DNA of 64,000 nucleotides, taken from assembly GCA_025965195.1 (NCBI GenBank), contig JAOPXK010000086.1:1-64000 (forward strand), in the 5' to 3' direction. The number at the start of each line of letters is the position of its first letter. Position 1 is the stretch's first letter. Source of the DNA: Marmoricola sp. (GTDB taxonomy: Bacteria > Actinomycetota > Actinomycetes > Propionibacteriales > Nocardioidaceae). Of the stretch, positions 20,701 through 29,810 are shown in pieces. The translations under genes were made by a program, and so were the position numbers. The notes below the pieces were generated by a model, which worked only from the letters and a program-made list of their open reading frames with translations, was not told the DNA's origin and did not search any database.

Positions 20701-22644
20701 CGGCACTTCCGCGAGATGGGCGTCGACACCCAGTTGGAGGACTTCACCTGTGTCGGCATCGGTGACATGTCCGGCGACGTCTTCGGCAACGGGATGCTGT
20801 GCTCGCCGCACACCCGGCTGGTTGCGGCCTTCGACCACCGCGACATCTTCCTCGATCCGGACCCCGACGCGGCTCCGTCGTACGCCGAGCGCAAGCGGCT
20901 CTTCGACCTGCCGCGCAGTTCGTGGAAGGACTACGACGCCGACCTGATCTCCGAGGGCGGGGGAGTGTTCTCGCGCTCGCTGAAGGCGATCCCGGTCAGC
21001 CCCCAGGTCAGGCAGGCGTTGGGGATCGAAGCCGAGAAGCTGACTCCGGCAGAGCTGATGACCGCGATCCTGCGAGCGCCCGTCGACCTGCTCTGGAACG
21101 GCGGCATCGGTGTCTACGTCAAGGGTGAGTCGGAGTCGCACGCCGAGGCCGGGGACAAGTCCAACGACGCGATCCGGATCAACGGCAGTGAGCTTCGCGC
21201 AAAGTGCGTGGGCGAGGGCGGCAACCTCGGGCTCACCCAGACCGGTCGCATCGAGTACGCCCTCAGGGGCGGCCGGCTGAACACCGACTTCATCGACAAC
21301 TCTGCCGGCGTGGACACCTCCGACCACGAGGTGAACATCAAGATCCTGCTCGACCGGGTGATGGCCGACGGCGAGCTGACCCAGCAACAGCGCAACGAGC
21401 TGCTCGCGTCGATGACCGACGAGGTCGGCGACCAGGTGCTGGTCGACAACTACGAGCAGAACGTGGCGCTCGCCAACGCCAGTGCGCAGGCACCGGCGCT
21501 GCTGCACGTGCATGAGGACTGGATCCGGTCGCTCGAGCACGACGGTCTCCTCAACCGCGAGCTCGAGGCGCTGCCGACGCGGCGCGAGGTGGCCAACCGC
21601 CTCGAGAACCGGGAGGGCCTGACTGTTCCCGAGTTGTCGGTCCTGATGGCCTACACGAAGATCGTGCTCGCCGACGAGCTGTTGCGCAGCGACCTCGCCG
21701 ACGACCCGTTCCTGCGCAGCGACCTCTACTCGTACTTCCCGAGCAAGATGCGGCAGGGGTACCGCGCCCAGATGGAGCAGCACCCGCTGCGCCGCGAGAT
21801 CATCGTCACCCAGATCGTGAACCAGCTCGTCAACGCAGCCGGCATCACCTACTACCACCGCCTCGCGGGGGAGACCTCGGCCTCGGCGGCCGAGCTGACC
21901 CGGGCCAACTTCGTCGCCCGCGAGATCTTCGGCGCCGAGATGATGCATCGCGAGCTGGCCGCGTTCGACAACCAGATCGACGCCGCCGTGCAGACCCGGA
22001 TGCGGATCGAGTGCCGCACGCTGGTCGAGAGGGCGTCGCGCTGGCTGGTCAACAACCGCAGGCATCCGATGGACAGCGAGACCGTGGTCGACCAGTTCGA
22101 GATCGTGGTCGAGCAGGTGATGGCCGAGCTGCCGAACCTGCTGACCGGTCGCGAGCACGAGGCGTTCGAGAAGCGCCGGGACGACCTGGTCGCCCACGGT
22201 GTGCCGGAGGCTGTCGCGACGAAGGTGGCGGTCTGCCCGCCGGCGTACATGGTGCTCGGGATCGTCGAGACCAGCCGGCGGGACAACCTCGACCCGCTCG
22301 AAGTGGCCAGGGTGCACTTCGCGATCGGCGAGCGACTCGGTCTGCCCGCGCTGGTGTCCCGGATCCTTGCGCTTCCTCGGGAGGACCGCTGGCAGACGAT
22401 GGCCCGGGCGGCTTTGCGTGACGACCTGCACGGCGTCCACGCCCAGCTCACCGCGCTGATCCTCGCCACCACGAAGAGCGAGGACCCGGCACCGGTGCGG
22501 GTCGCTGAGTGGGAGGACGCCGACGAGGTGGTCGTCGGACGAGCCGTCGGCACGCTCGAGGAGATCTGCGCCGACGACAATGCCGACCTGGCTCGGGTCT
22601 CGGTCGGCCTGCGCGTCGTACGCAGCTTGCTCGCCACCCCGTAA
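17770..22644 (+). CDS. NAD-specific glutamate dehydrogenase (large GDH-180 class)
   Basis: 1624-aa ORF with [40 protein letters not shown], the bacterial NAD-GDH signature. Possible alternative GTG start at 17791. Confidence 0.95.
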   Translation: [1624 protein letters not shown]

Positions 22645-22686
22645 AGCCGTCAGTGGCGACCGATATCGGCCCACTAGGGTTGGCCC

Positions 22687-23415
22687 ATGGATCGTGTCGA
22701 ACGCCCGCTTGAACGCCGCGCCGCTGCCCGTACGGCGGTGGTGTGGGATGCGGTCGAGCAGTGCCTGGCCGGTACGTCGGACCAGCGGGTCGTCGACATC
22801 GGGGGCGGCACCGGCGGTTTCGCCGTCCGGGTCGCCGAGCTCGGCCACCGGGTCACCGTCATCGACCCGAGCCCGGATGCCCTTGCCGCGCTGGCAAGGC
22901 GGGCCCAGGAGCAGGGCGTCGCCGACCGGGTGACCGCCCAGCAGGGTGACCTCGCCGACCTGCCCGGACTGGTCGACCCGGGCACGGTCGACCTTGCGCT
23001 GTGCCATGGCGTGCTCGGCATCCTGGACGATCCTGCGGCCGGCCTGACCACCATCGGACAAGCGCTCCGGCCCGGTGGTGTCCTCAGCCTGCTGGTCAGC
23101 CAACGCCACGCGGCCGTACTCACCCGGGCGATGGCTGGGCACTTCGGCCAGGCCAAGGCACTCCTCGAGGGTGCTCAGCCCGACGGTGGCGAGCGTCGGT
23201 TCACTGCCGAGGAGACGGCCGGGCTGCTCACCGCCGCCGGTTTCGCGCCGACCGCCGTGCACGCGATCCGGGTCTTTGCCGACCTGGTGCCGTCGTCCTT
23301 GCTCGACCTCGAGCCCGGGGCGTCAGCCGCGCTTCTCGACCTCGAGCGGGCCGTCGCCTCGCGTCCGGAGTACCTCACCCTGGCGGCGCAGATCCACACG
23401 CTCGCCACTCACTAG
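22687..23415 (+). CDS. Class I SAM-dependent methyltransferase
   Basis: VVDIGGGTGGFAVRVAELGHRVTVIDPSPDAL motif I. Confidence 0.85.
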   Translation: MDRVERPLERRAAARTAVVWDAVEQCLAGTSDQRVVDIGGGTGGFAVRVAELGHRVTVIDPSPDALAALARRAQEQGVADRVTAQQGDLADLPGLVDPGTVDLALCHGVLGILDDPAAGLTTIGQALRPGGVLSLLVSQRHAAVLTRAMAGHFGQAKALLEGAQPDGGERRFTAEETAGLLTAAGFAPTAVHAIRVFADLVPSSLLDLEPGASAALLDLERAVASRPEYLTLAAQIHTLATH

Positions 23416-23424
23416 CGTCCTTCG

Positions 23425-24261
23425 TCAGTCCCAGGCGCCGTAGACGGTCACCGTGAGCTTGGCGTTGTGGGTCAGGTTCCAGAGCTGGCGTGCGTCCTCG
23501 ATGTAGAAGTTCACACAACCGTGGCTGTGTCCGTCGAACGGGTTGGTCATCAGCTCCGAACCGTGCAGCGCCTGTCCGCCGGAGAAGAACTGCGAGTAGG
23601 GCATCCCGCCGCCGTACTGGTGGCTGACGTGGGCGATGTCGCGCCAGTAGACGTTGAAGCTTCCCGTGCGGGTCTGCAAGGTGTACTGGCCGGTCCGCAC
23701 CAGCCAGGAGTTGTAGAGCGCGCCGTTCTTGAACAAGGACGCCTGGTGCCGCTTCCGGTCGACGCACATGTGCCAGCCCGGGCCGTCGCAGACCTTCGGC
23801 GCCACGCCGTACGTCGTGCGCGGGATCAACTTGGCCCACGTCACCGGATTCATGGCGCCCGTCTGGCGGAGCCCCCACCTGGCCTGGAACGCCTTGACGG
23901 CCTTCTCGGTGGACGCGCCGAAGACTCCGTCGATCGCGGACTTGTAGAGCCCGGTCCGGGCGAGCCGCAGCTGCACCTCGCGGACGTGCTGGATGTGCTG
24001 GGGCCCGTTGTCGCGGGTGCCTGTCTTGATGCCTTCACGGGTGAAGGGCTGGGCGAGGGACCACTTGGCGGCCACTGGGGCAACCGCTGGGCCAACCGCT
24101 GGGCCAACCGCTGGGGCGACCGCTGTGACAACCGCTGTGACAACCGCTGGGGCAACCACCTTGGCGGGTGTATCCGGCGTGGCTTCCGCCGGGGTCAGCA
24201 CCCCCGCCGCACTTCCGAGTAGCAGCGTGAGCGTGCCGATCAGGCCGATGGTCCTGCGCAT
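23425..24261 (-). CDS. L,D-transpeptidase with peptidoglycan-binding domain
   Basis: Signal peptide; LARTGLYKSAIDGVFGASTEKAVKAFQARWGL (PG-binding); HGSELMTNPFDGHSHGCVNFYIEDARQLW (YkuD HxxxxSHGC). Confidence 0.9.
   Translation of the reverse strand: MRRTIGLIGTLTLLLGSAAGVLTPAEATPDTPAKVVAPAVVTAVVTAVAPAVGPAVGPAVAPVAAKWSLAQPFTREGIKTGTRDNGPQHIQHVREVQLRLARTGLYKSAIDGVFGASTEKAVKAFQARWGLRQTGAMNPVTWAKLIPRTTYGVAPKVCDGPGWHMCVDRKRHQASLFKNGALYNSWLVRTGQYTLQTRTGSFNVYWRDIAHVSHQYGGGMPYSQFFSGGQALHGSELMTNPFDGHSHGCVNFYIEDARQLWNLTHNAKLTVTVYGAWD
24076..24159. repeat. 12-bp minisatellite, 7 units, inside the L,D-transpeptidase gene
   Basis: tggggcaaccgc/tgggccaaccgc/tgggccaaccgc/tggggcgaccgc/tgtgacaaccgc/tgtgacaaccgc/tggggcaaccac. 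Confidence 0.85.
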
Positions 24262-24277
24262 TGCGTCTCTCCTTGTG

Positions 24278-24317
24278 TTTCCCAGTGGTCCCGAGTGTTT
24301 CCCAGTGGTCCCGAGTG
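24278..24317. repeat. Exact 20-bp tandem duplication in the divergent intergenic region
   Basis: tttcccagtggtcccgagtg present twice in succession. Confidence 0.9.
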
Positions 24318-24484
24318 CTCCGAGTGTCCGGGTCTGTGTCTATATGACGCCATCGGACACACTTTCGTTGTATCGAGCCCGAAAATTCTGGACAGCGATT
24401 TTTGGTCCCGGGTTCCGACATTCCCTGAGCGTGCCTAGACTGAAAAGACCGAGTCAGAATCTCGCGTTCACCGTGGAGGAAGCC

Positions 24485-24940
24485 GTGCCGCTCTCGGATG
24501 AGGAGTTGCGTCTGCTGGAGCAGATGGAACGCGCCCTTGCCCAGGAGGACCCGAAGTTCGTCTCGGCGCTTCAGGGTCGTTCGTTGCACCACCGCAACCG
24601 GCTGCGCACCGCCGCCGCCGGCGTGGTCTTCCTCGTGGGAGTCGTGACCCTGATGGGTGGCGCCATCGCCCAGCTCATCTGGCTCGGAGTGCTCGGCTTC
24701 GTGGTCATGCTCACCTCCGCCGTCGTGGGGCTCACCGCCTGGCGAGGACGGAGTGCGCACCAGCAGCCGACCGGCAGCGACGCGCTCTTTGACTTCAACG
24801 ACAACGGTCACCCGTTCCAGGTGATCCAGGGTGGCCGGGCTGGTCGGCGTACGCGCCGCCCGAAGGCGAAGTCCGGCGAGTCCTTCATGCAGCGCATGGA
24901 GCAGCGCTGGCAGCGTCGTCGCGACAACGGCGGTTTCTAG
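24485..24940 (+). CDS. DUF3040 domain membrane protein
   Basis: VPLSDEELRLLEQMERALAQEDPKFVSALQ followed by two TM segments; GTG start with GGAGGAA RBS. Confidence 0.85.
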   Translation: MPLSDEELRLLEQMERALAQEDPKFVSALQGRSLHHRNRLRTAAAGVVFLVGVVTLMGGAIAQLIWLGVLGFVVMLTSAVVGLTAWRGRSAHQQPTGSDALFDFNDNGHPFQVIQGGRAGRRTRRPKAKSGESFMQRMEQRWQRRRDNGGF

Positions 24941-24953
24941 GAGCTCGGCTTCC

Positions 24954-27305
24954 TCAGACGCGCTCCGCGGCCTGACGTCCGATGGCCGCAGCCGGGGCCG
25001 GCGTCCGACGAGCCAGCACCGATCGCGGGAACACCCTCGCCAGGCGCTGGCCGGCTGGGCGCACCGAGCTCGCCAGCAGGGCCGACCAGGACTGCACGGC
25101 CGCCAGCACCTGCTGCTGGGTCGCATCATCGGTCCCGAACGGGCGCGCATAGCGAGCCCGCTCCACGAACTCCACGAAGTCATCGAGCTCGGCGAGCTGT
25201 TCCGGCGTCGGGTTCACCTGCTCGACGAGCAGCTGCCCGGTCGCCCGAGGTGACTTTGCCGCGGGCCAGGCGATGCCGAGGTCCGTGGCAGTCGCCTGCA
25301 GCTCGGCCCATGCGCCTGCCGCGAGCGACGGCGGGTCCTGGCCCGGGGCGAGCCACATCCGGCGCCGGGAGTCGCGGAGCAGCCGGGGCGCGGCCGAGAC
25401 CAGCAGCACCAGGATGATGAGCGCCAGCAGCGGGATCCAGGTGTGGTTGCCACCGGCACCAGTGGTCGTCGGGGCCGGGACGTTGTCGGTGGGCTTGGGC
25501 TTGTTGTTGGCGGTCGCCGGAGCCGTCGGACTCTCGGTCGCCGTGTTCGGGGCCACCACCCGTTCGCGGGTGTACGCCGGTGCGCGACCGCTCTGGACCG
25601 AGGGAGTGGGCTCGAAGTGGACCCAGCCGACGCCGGCGAAGTACATCTCCGGCCAGGCGTGCAGCTCGTCGCTGGTGAAGATGTAGTTGTCCGGGCTGTC
25701 GTTCACGTCGGGACTCCGGAACCCGACACTGACGCGTGACGGGATCCCGAGGGTGCGGCCCATCACCGCCATCGCCGCAGCGAACTGCTCGCAGTAGCCG
25801 ACCTTGTCGGTGGTGATGAACCTGGCCAGCTCGGACGTCCCGGATCCGGGACGCTGGGCGGTGGAGTAGGTGAATCCGCCGGTGCTGCGGAACCAGTCCT
25901 GCAGCGCGACGACCTTCGCGTACTCCGTGGTCGCGCCGCGGGTCACCTGCAGGGCGACGTCCTTGATCGTCTTGGGCAGGTTCGCCGGCAGCTTCGTCAT
26001 CGGGTCGACGATCGATGTCGGCGGGCTGAACGCGTCGTTCAACGACGTCGAGGTGATCCGGGGGTTGGCCGCCGCCGTTTGGTAGCTCATGCCCCGGCTG
26101 GTCGAGTCGGCGCCCGCATCGACGATGTCGAGGGTGGTGACGTCGTACCTCCAGTCGCCGGTGTCGACCGTGACGTCGCTGGCAGGGTACGGCGTGGGCA
26201 GCCAGCGCGTCTCGAAGGTCGAGGCGAGCCGGAGGTCCCAGGTGTGTGGGTCGTCCTTGGTCGAGGAGGTGCTTCCGGGCGCGGCCGGCATCGCGCCATG
26301 GACCTGGTTGGACTTGGGAATGTGGCGCGAGGAGGGCCGCCAGTCGGTGCCGGTGAACTCGTCGAGCACGGTCATCCGGAGGTACTCCGGGTCAGGTTGG
26401 TCGGTCGTCAGATAGACGAGGGGAGTGTGTGTCTGGGCGGCGAGGTCTCGGCGGAGATCCACCAGCGGGTTGACGATCTGGATGCCGGAGCTGGGGCCGT
26501 TGCCGGGCTTGTTGCCGTCGTGCAGCCCGAAGAGGTCGTGTCCCACCGGGATCGCGAGGGGGAGCATCAGCGCTCCGAGGGTCGTCACCATCCCGATCCG
26601 GACGGCGGCAGTGCGCACCGAGCCCCCGTTGACCATCTGGTCGAGCGAGTTCCACCGGGTGCCGTTGCCGACGACGGTCCGACCCCACCCGAGCACGCGC
26701 CGCGTCTCCTCGGTGCTCAGCAGCATCAGGAAGAGGAAGGCGGTCGCCACGAAGACCACCCACGACAGGCCCTGGACCAGGACGCTGATCGGGATGCTCA
26801 GCGTGAGCAGGATCGGCAGTCCCGCGAGGGGCACCCGGCCGAGCCCGCAGGCGAGCAGGTCGATCGCAAGCATGATCCCGATGGAGCAGACCAGCAGGTA
26901 GATGTAGGCCTCGTGCCGGTCTGCCGACACGGGTGCGGTGAACTTGTTGACGTCGACGGCGCCCAGATGGACCGCGTGCCAGACATGGCGCACCGAGGTG
27001 GGAGTCGGCACCCAGCGATGCCATGAGCTCGCGGCGTAGTAGTGGTGGTTGACGAACAGCGCACACACGACGACCTGGATCAGCGGCACGGCGTACCACG
27101 GAACGCGGAGCGCCCTGGCCCACGCGCCGACCGCTGCGAGCAGGAACCCGGCGACCAGGGCAGGCCCGAGGTAGTGCCGGGGGAGATCGATCAGCCCACG
27201 CCAGGACAGCAGGGCCACCCAGCCGGTGAACATCGCCAGCATCGACGTGCCCAAGGTGCGCGGAAGACGCGTCGGTGTGCGGGTCATCGGCCGAGTTCCC
27301 GCCAC
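24954..27305 (-). CDS. DUF3488/transglutaminase-like domain membrane protein
   Basis: N-terminal TM bundle; transglutaminase core KVGYCEQFAAAMAVMGRTLGIPSRVSVGF...DELHAWPEMYFAGVGWVHFEPTPS. Confidence 0.9.
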   Translation of the reverse strand: MAGTRPMTRTPTRLPRTLGTSMLAMFTGWVALLSWRGLIDLPRHYLGPALVAGFLLAAVGAWARALRVPWYAVPLIQVVVCALFVNHHYYAASSWHRWVPTPTSVRHVWHAVHLGAVDVNKFTAPVSADRHEAYIYLLVCSIGIMLAIDLLACGLGRVPLAGLPILLTLSIPISVLVQGLSWVVFVATAFLFLMLLSTEETRRVLGWGRTVVGNGTRWNSLDQMVNGGSVRTAAVRIGMVTTLGALMLPLAIPVGHDLFGLHDGNKPGNGPSSGIQIVNPLVDLRRDLAAQTHTPLVYLTTDQPDPEYLRMTVLDEFTGTDWRPSSRHIPKSNQVHGAMPAAPGSTSSTKDDPHTWDLRLASTFETRWLPTPYPASDVTVDTGDWRYDVTTLDIVDAGADSTSRGMSYQTAAANPRITSTSLNDAFSPPTSIVDPMTKLPANLPKTIKDVALQVTRGATTEYAKVVALQDWFRSTGGFTYSTAQRPGSGTSELARFITTDKVGYCEQFAAAMAVMGRTLGIPSRVSVGFRSPDVNDSPDNYIFTSDELHAWPEMYFAGVGWVHFEPTPSVQSGRAPAYTRERVVAPNTATESPTAPATANNKPKPTDNVPAPTTTGAGGNHTWIPLLALIILVLLVSAAPRLLRDSRRRMWLAPGQDPPSLAAGAWAELQATATDLGIAWPAAKSPRATGQLLVEQVNPTPEQLAELDDFVEFVERARYARPFGTDDATQQQVLAAVQSWSALLASSVRPAGQRLARVFPRSVLARRTPAPAAAIGRQAAERV

Positions 27306-28510
27306 GCGCTCGCCAACGGCGTACGCCGGTCCAGGGTGGTCGCCTTCCAGCCGTGCGACTGCAACCAGCTGGTGGCGGCCGGTTCCAGGAACGTCGTCTG
27401 TCGAGCGTTCCAGCTGGCGACATCGAGCACCAGGGCGTACGCCGGTCCGCTGGTGCTGTGGATCCGCGAGAAGAAGGCCCGGTCGCGGTCGTCGACCGCG
27501 CCGAGCACCGCCAGGAACATCCCGCCGGTGACGGTGTCGTCGACCCAGTCGGTCGCGAGGGTGCTGATGTCGACGGTCGGCAGCACGGCAAGCTGTTCGA
27601 GCAGCGGGCGCGAGTCGACCGACCCCGAGCCGTCGTGCCAGCCGCGGGTGAGGTCCTCGCCGGTCGCGCTGACGAGCCGGACCTGGTAGCCGAGTGCCGC
27701 GAGGTGCACGGCGATCGAGGCGGCCGCGACCACGGCTGCCTCGACCGACGAACCGGCGCCCTCACCGCGATGGGATGCCTTCCGGTTGTCGATCAACAGC
27801 GTGCACCGCGACTGCCACGGTTGCTCCTCGCGTCGCACCATCAGCTCGCCGGTGCGAGCCGTGCTGCGCCAGTGCACCCGACGCAGGTCGTCGCCGAGGC
27901 GGTACTCGCGCACCGTCACGTCGGCAGCGCTGCCACTCGAGAACGCCCGTGGCCGGTTGTCACCCGAGCCGGTCCACGCGCCGCGCAGACCGATCTGGGG
28001 CAGCTGTTCGACCCTGGGCGTGACGATGAGCGGAGAGGTCTTGGTGAACACCCGGGTCAGCTCGATCAGGCCGAACGGGTCCCCGACCCGGACGTGCAGC
28101 GGTCCCACGTCGTACTTGCCGCGCACGTCGGACCGCACGGGGTAGTCGATCTTCCGGTGCCAGCCCGGCGCCATCGAGTCGATCACGAAACGCGGCCGGG
28201 AGCCCAGCGCATAAGGGATGTGCTCCTCGATCAGCAGGACGCCGGTCGTCGGACCGACGTTGCTGAGCTCGAGTTTCACCTGAGCGGGCTGGCCGGCTTC
28301 GACCTGCCGCGAGCTCAGGGTGCGCACCAGCCCGAGGCGGTTGCCGGAACGCGCGATCCAGCCGGCGGTGATCAGCGGCAGCAACAGGACGAGTACGCCG
28401 ATCCGCACCAGGTCGCGTTCACCGACGAGGATCCCGCAGATGACCGCGGTGACTCCGCCCGCCAGGAAGCCCCGACCACGCAGCGTCAATGCTTGCAGGG
28501 CTTCACGCAC
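27284..28510 (-). CDS. DUF58 domain protein
   Basis: FGLIELTRVF, VREYRLGDDLRRVHWRSTARTGELMVRR motif. Confidence 0.9.
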   Translation of the reverse strand: MREALQALTLRGRGFLAGGVTAVICGILVGERDLVRIGVLVLLLPLITAGWIARSGNRLGLVRTLSSRQVEAGQPAQVKLELSNVGPTTGVLLIEEHIPYALGSRPRFVIDSMAPGWHRKIDYPVRSDVRGKYDVGPLHVRVGDPFGLIELTRVFTKTSPLIVTPRVEQLPQIGLRGAWTGSGDNRPRAFSSGSAADVTVREYRLGDDLRRVHWRSTARTGELMVRREEQPWQSRCTLLIDNRKASHRGEGAGSSVEAAVVAAASIAVHLAALGYQVRLVSATGEDLTRGWHDGSGSVDSRPLLEQLAVLPTVDISTLATDWVDDTVTGGMFLAVLGAVDDRDRAFFSRIHSTSGPAYALVLDVASWNARQTTFLEPAATSWLQSHGWKATTLDRRTPLASAWRELGR

Positions 28511-28513
28511 GGT

Positions 28514-29485
28514 TCAGGCTCCGAGCGCCGGTCCGGCTGTGGGCACCGGGACGGAGGCCAGCACGTCCGTCAGGATCTCGACGGAGCCGCGCCCGCTCAT
28601 CGCTGCCTCGATGGTCGGTAGCAGCCGGTGGGTGAGGACCTGGGGTGCGAGGTCATAGACGTCGTCGGGGATCACGTAGTCGCGGCCGGCCATCGCCGAC
28701 ATCGCCTTCGCAGCGCGGATCAGGTGGAGGGTCGCGCGTGGCGAGGCGCCCAGCCGGAGCTCGGGGGAGCGACGGGTCGCGGTGCTGAGCGCAACGGCGT
28801 AGCGCTGCACCGGCACCGAGACGTACACGCTGGCAACGACGCCGATCAGCTTGCTCATCTCGGCGGCGTCCGTGACCGGCTCGAGGTCATCGATCGGGCT
28901 GCGGGTGTTGCGCGCCGTCAGCATCGCGATCTCGGCGGCCTCGACCGGGTAGCCCATCGACACCCGGGCCATGAAGCGGTCCCGCTGGGCTTCGGGGAGG
29001 GCATAGGTGCCCTCCATCTCGATCGGGTTCTGGGTGGCGATCACCATGAACGGCGCGTCCAGTTCGTACGTCGTTCCGTCGACCGTGACCTGACGTTCCT
29101 CCATGCACTCGAGCATCGCGGACTGGGTCTTGGGGGAGGCCCGGTTGATCTCGTCGCCGACCACGATGTTGGCGAAGACCCCGCCGGGCCGGAACTCGAA
29201 CTCGCGGGTGTCCTGGTTGAACACCGAGACCCCGGTGACGTCGGAGGGAAGCAGGTCCGGGGTGAACTGGATCCGGCGGACCGAGCAGTCGATCGAGCGG
29301 GCCAGCGCCTTGCTGAGCATGGTCTTGCCGACGCCCGGCACGTCCTCGATGAGCAGATGGCCCTCGGCCAGCAGCACGCCGATCGCGGCGTTGGCGACCT
29401 CGCGCTTGCCCTCGATGACCTTCTCGATGTTGTTGCGGACACGGTCGGTGACCGCCTGCAGCGTGTCCAAATCGGCTGGACTCAC
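28514..29485 (-). CDS. MoxR family AAA+ ATPase
   Basis: HLLIEDVPGVGKTMLSKALA Walker A, GDEINRASPKTQSAMLECMEE, NPIEMEGTYALPEAQRDRF. Likely GTG start at 29485. Confidence 0.93.
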   Translation of the reverse strand: MSPADLDTLQAVTDRVRNNIEKVIEGKREVANAAIGVLLAEGHLLIEDVPGVGKTMLSKALARSIDCSVRRIQFTPDLLPSDVTGVSVFNQDTREFEFRPGGVFANIVVGDEINRASPKTQSAMLECMEERQVTVDGTTYELDAPFMVIATQNPIEMEGTYALPEAQRDRFMARVSMGYPVEAAEIAMLTARNTRSPIDDLEPVTDAAEMSKLIGVVASVYVSVPVQRYAVALSTATRRSPELRLGASPRATLHLIRAAKAMSAMAGRDYVIPDDVYDLAPQVLTHRLLPTIEAAMSGRGSVEILTDVLASVPVPTAGPALGA

Positions 29486-29750
29486 GAAACTCTCCCCACT
29501 TCTCCCCACAAGGAGCGCATTCCCGACCATCCGACGCGGTGCGCTGGTCCTAGTCAAGCGCATGTCGCCCAAAAATCACCGCTGTAACCACCGCCGGGAT
29601 CACCGCCGTGACCACCCCCGTTGGTGGGCCCGGTGGCCGAGTCGTCCCGGTTCTCGGGGTCGCCGGAGCGTCTGCGGGGGCCTCGAGGGCAGCAGCTGGG
29701 GTGAAAAGCGGCCGGAAAGAGCGGCGTTGTGGCGGAAACGGGGTTGACCG

Positions 29751-29790
29751 TGGAGGGATGTGGAGTAATGTGGAGCGCAGTGGAGGAAGG
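29751..29790 (+). promoter_or_regulatory. MraZ-box-like array: four TGGAG repeats at 10-bp spacing
   Basis: tggagggatg tggagtaatg tggagcgcag tggaggaagg, 20 bp upstream of the mraZ ATG. Confidence 0.75.
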
Positions 29791-29810
29791 CGGCGGAGAG
29801 GTGGCGCGGA

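Noticed and set aside
17785-23262. 1825-aa minus-strand ORF
   Set aside because: Shadow ORF antisense to the NAD-GDH gene. Composition is Arg/Val/Leu-rich with no recognisable domain; typical of high-GC codon bias.
24954-29485. MoxR-DUF58-transglutaminase cluster as a novel system
   Set aside because: This arrangement is widespread in bacteria; kept as features only.
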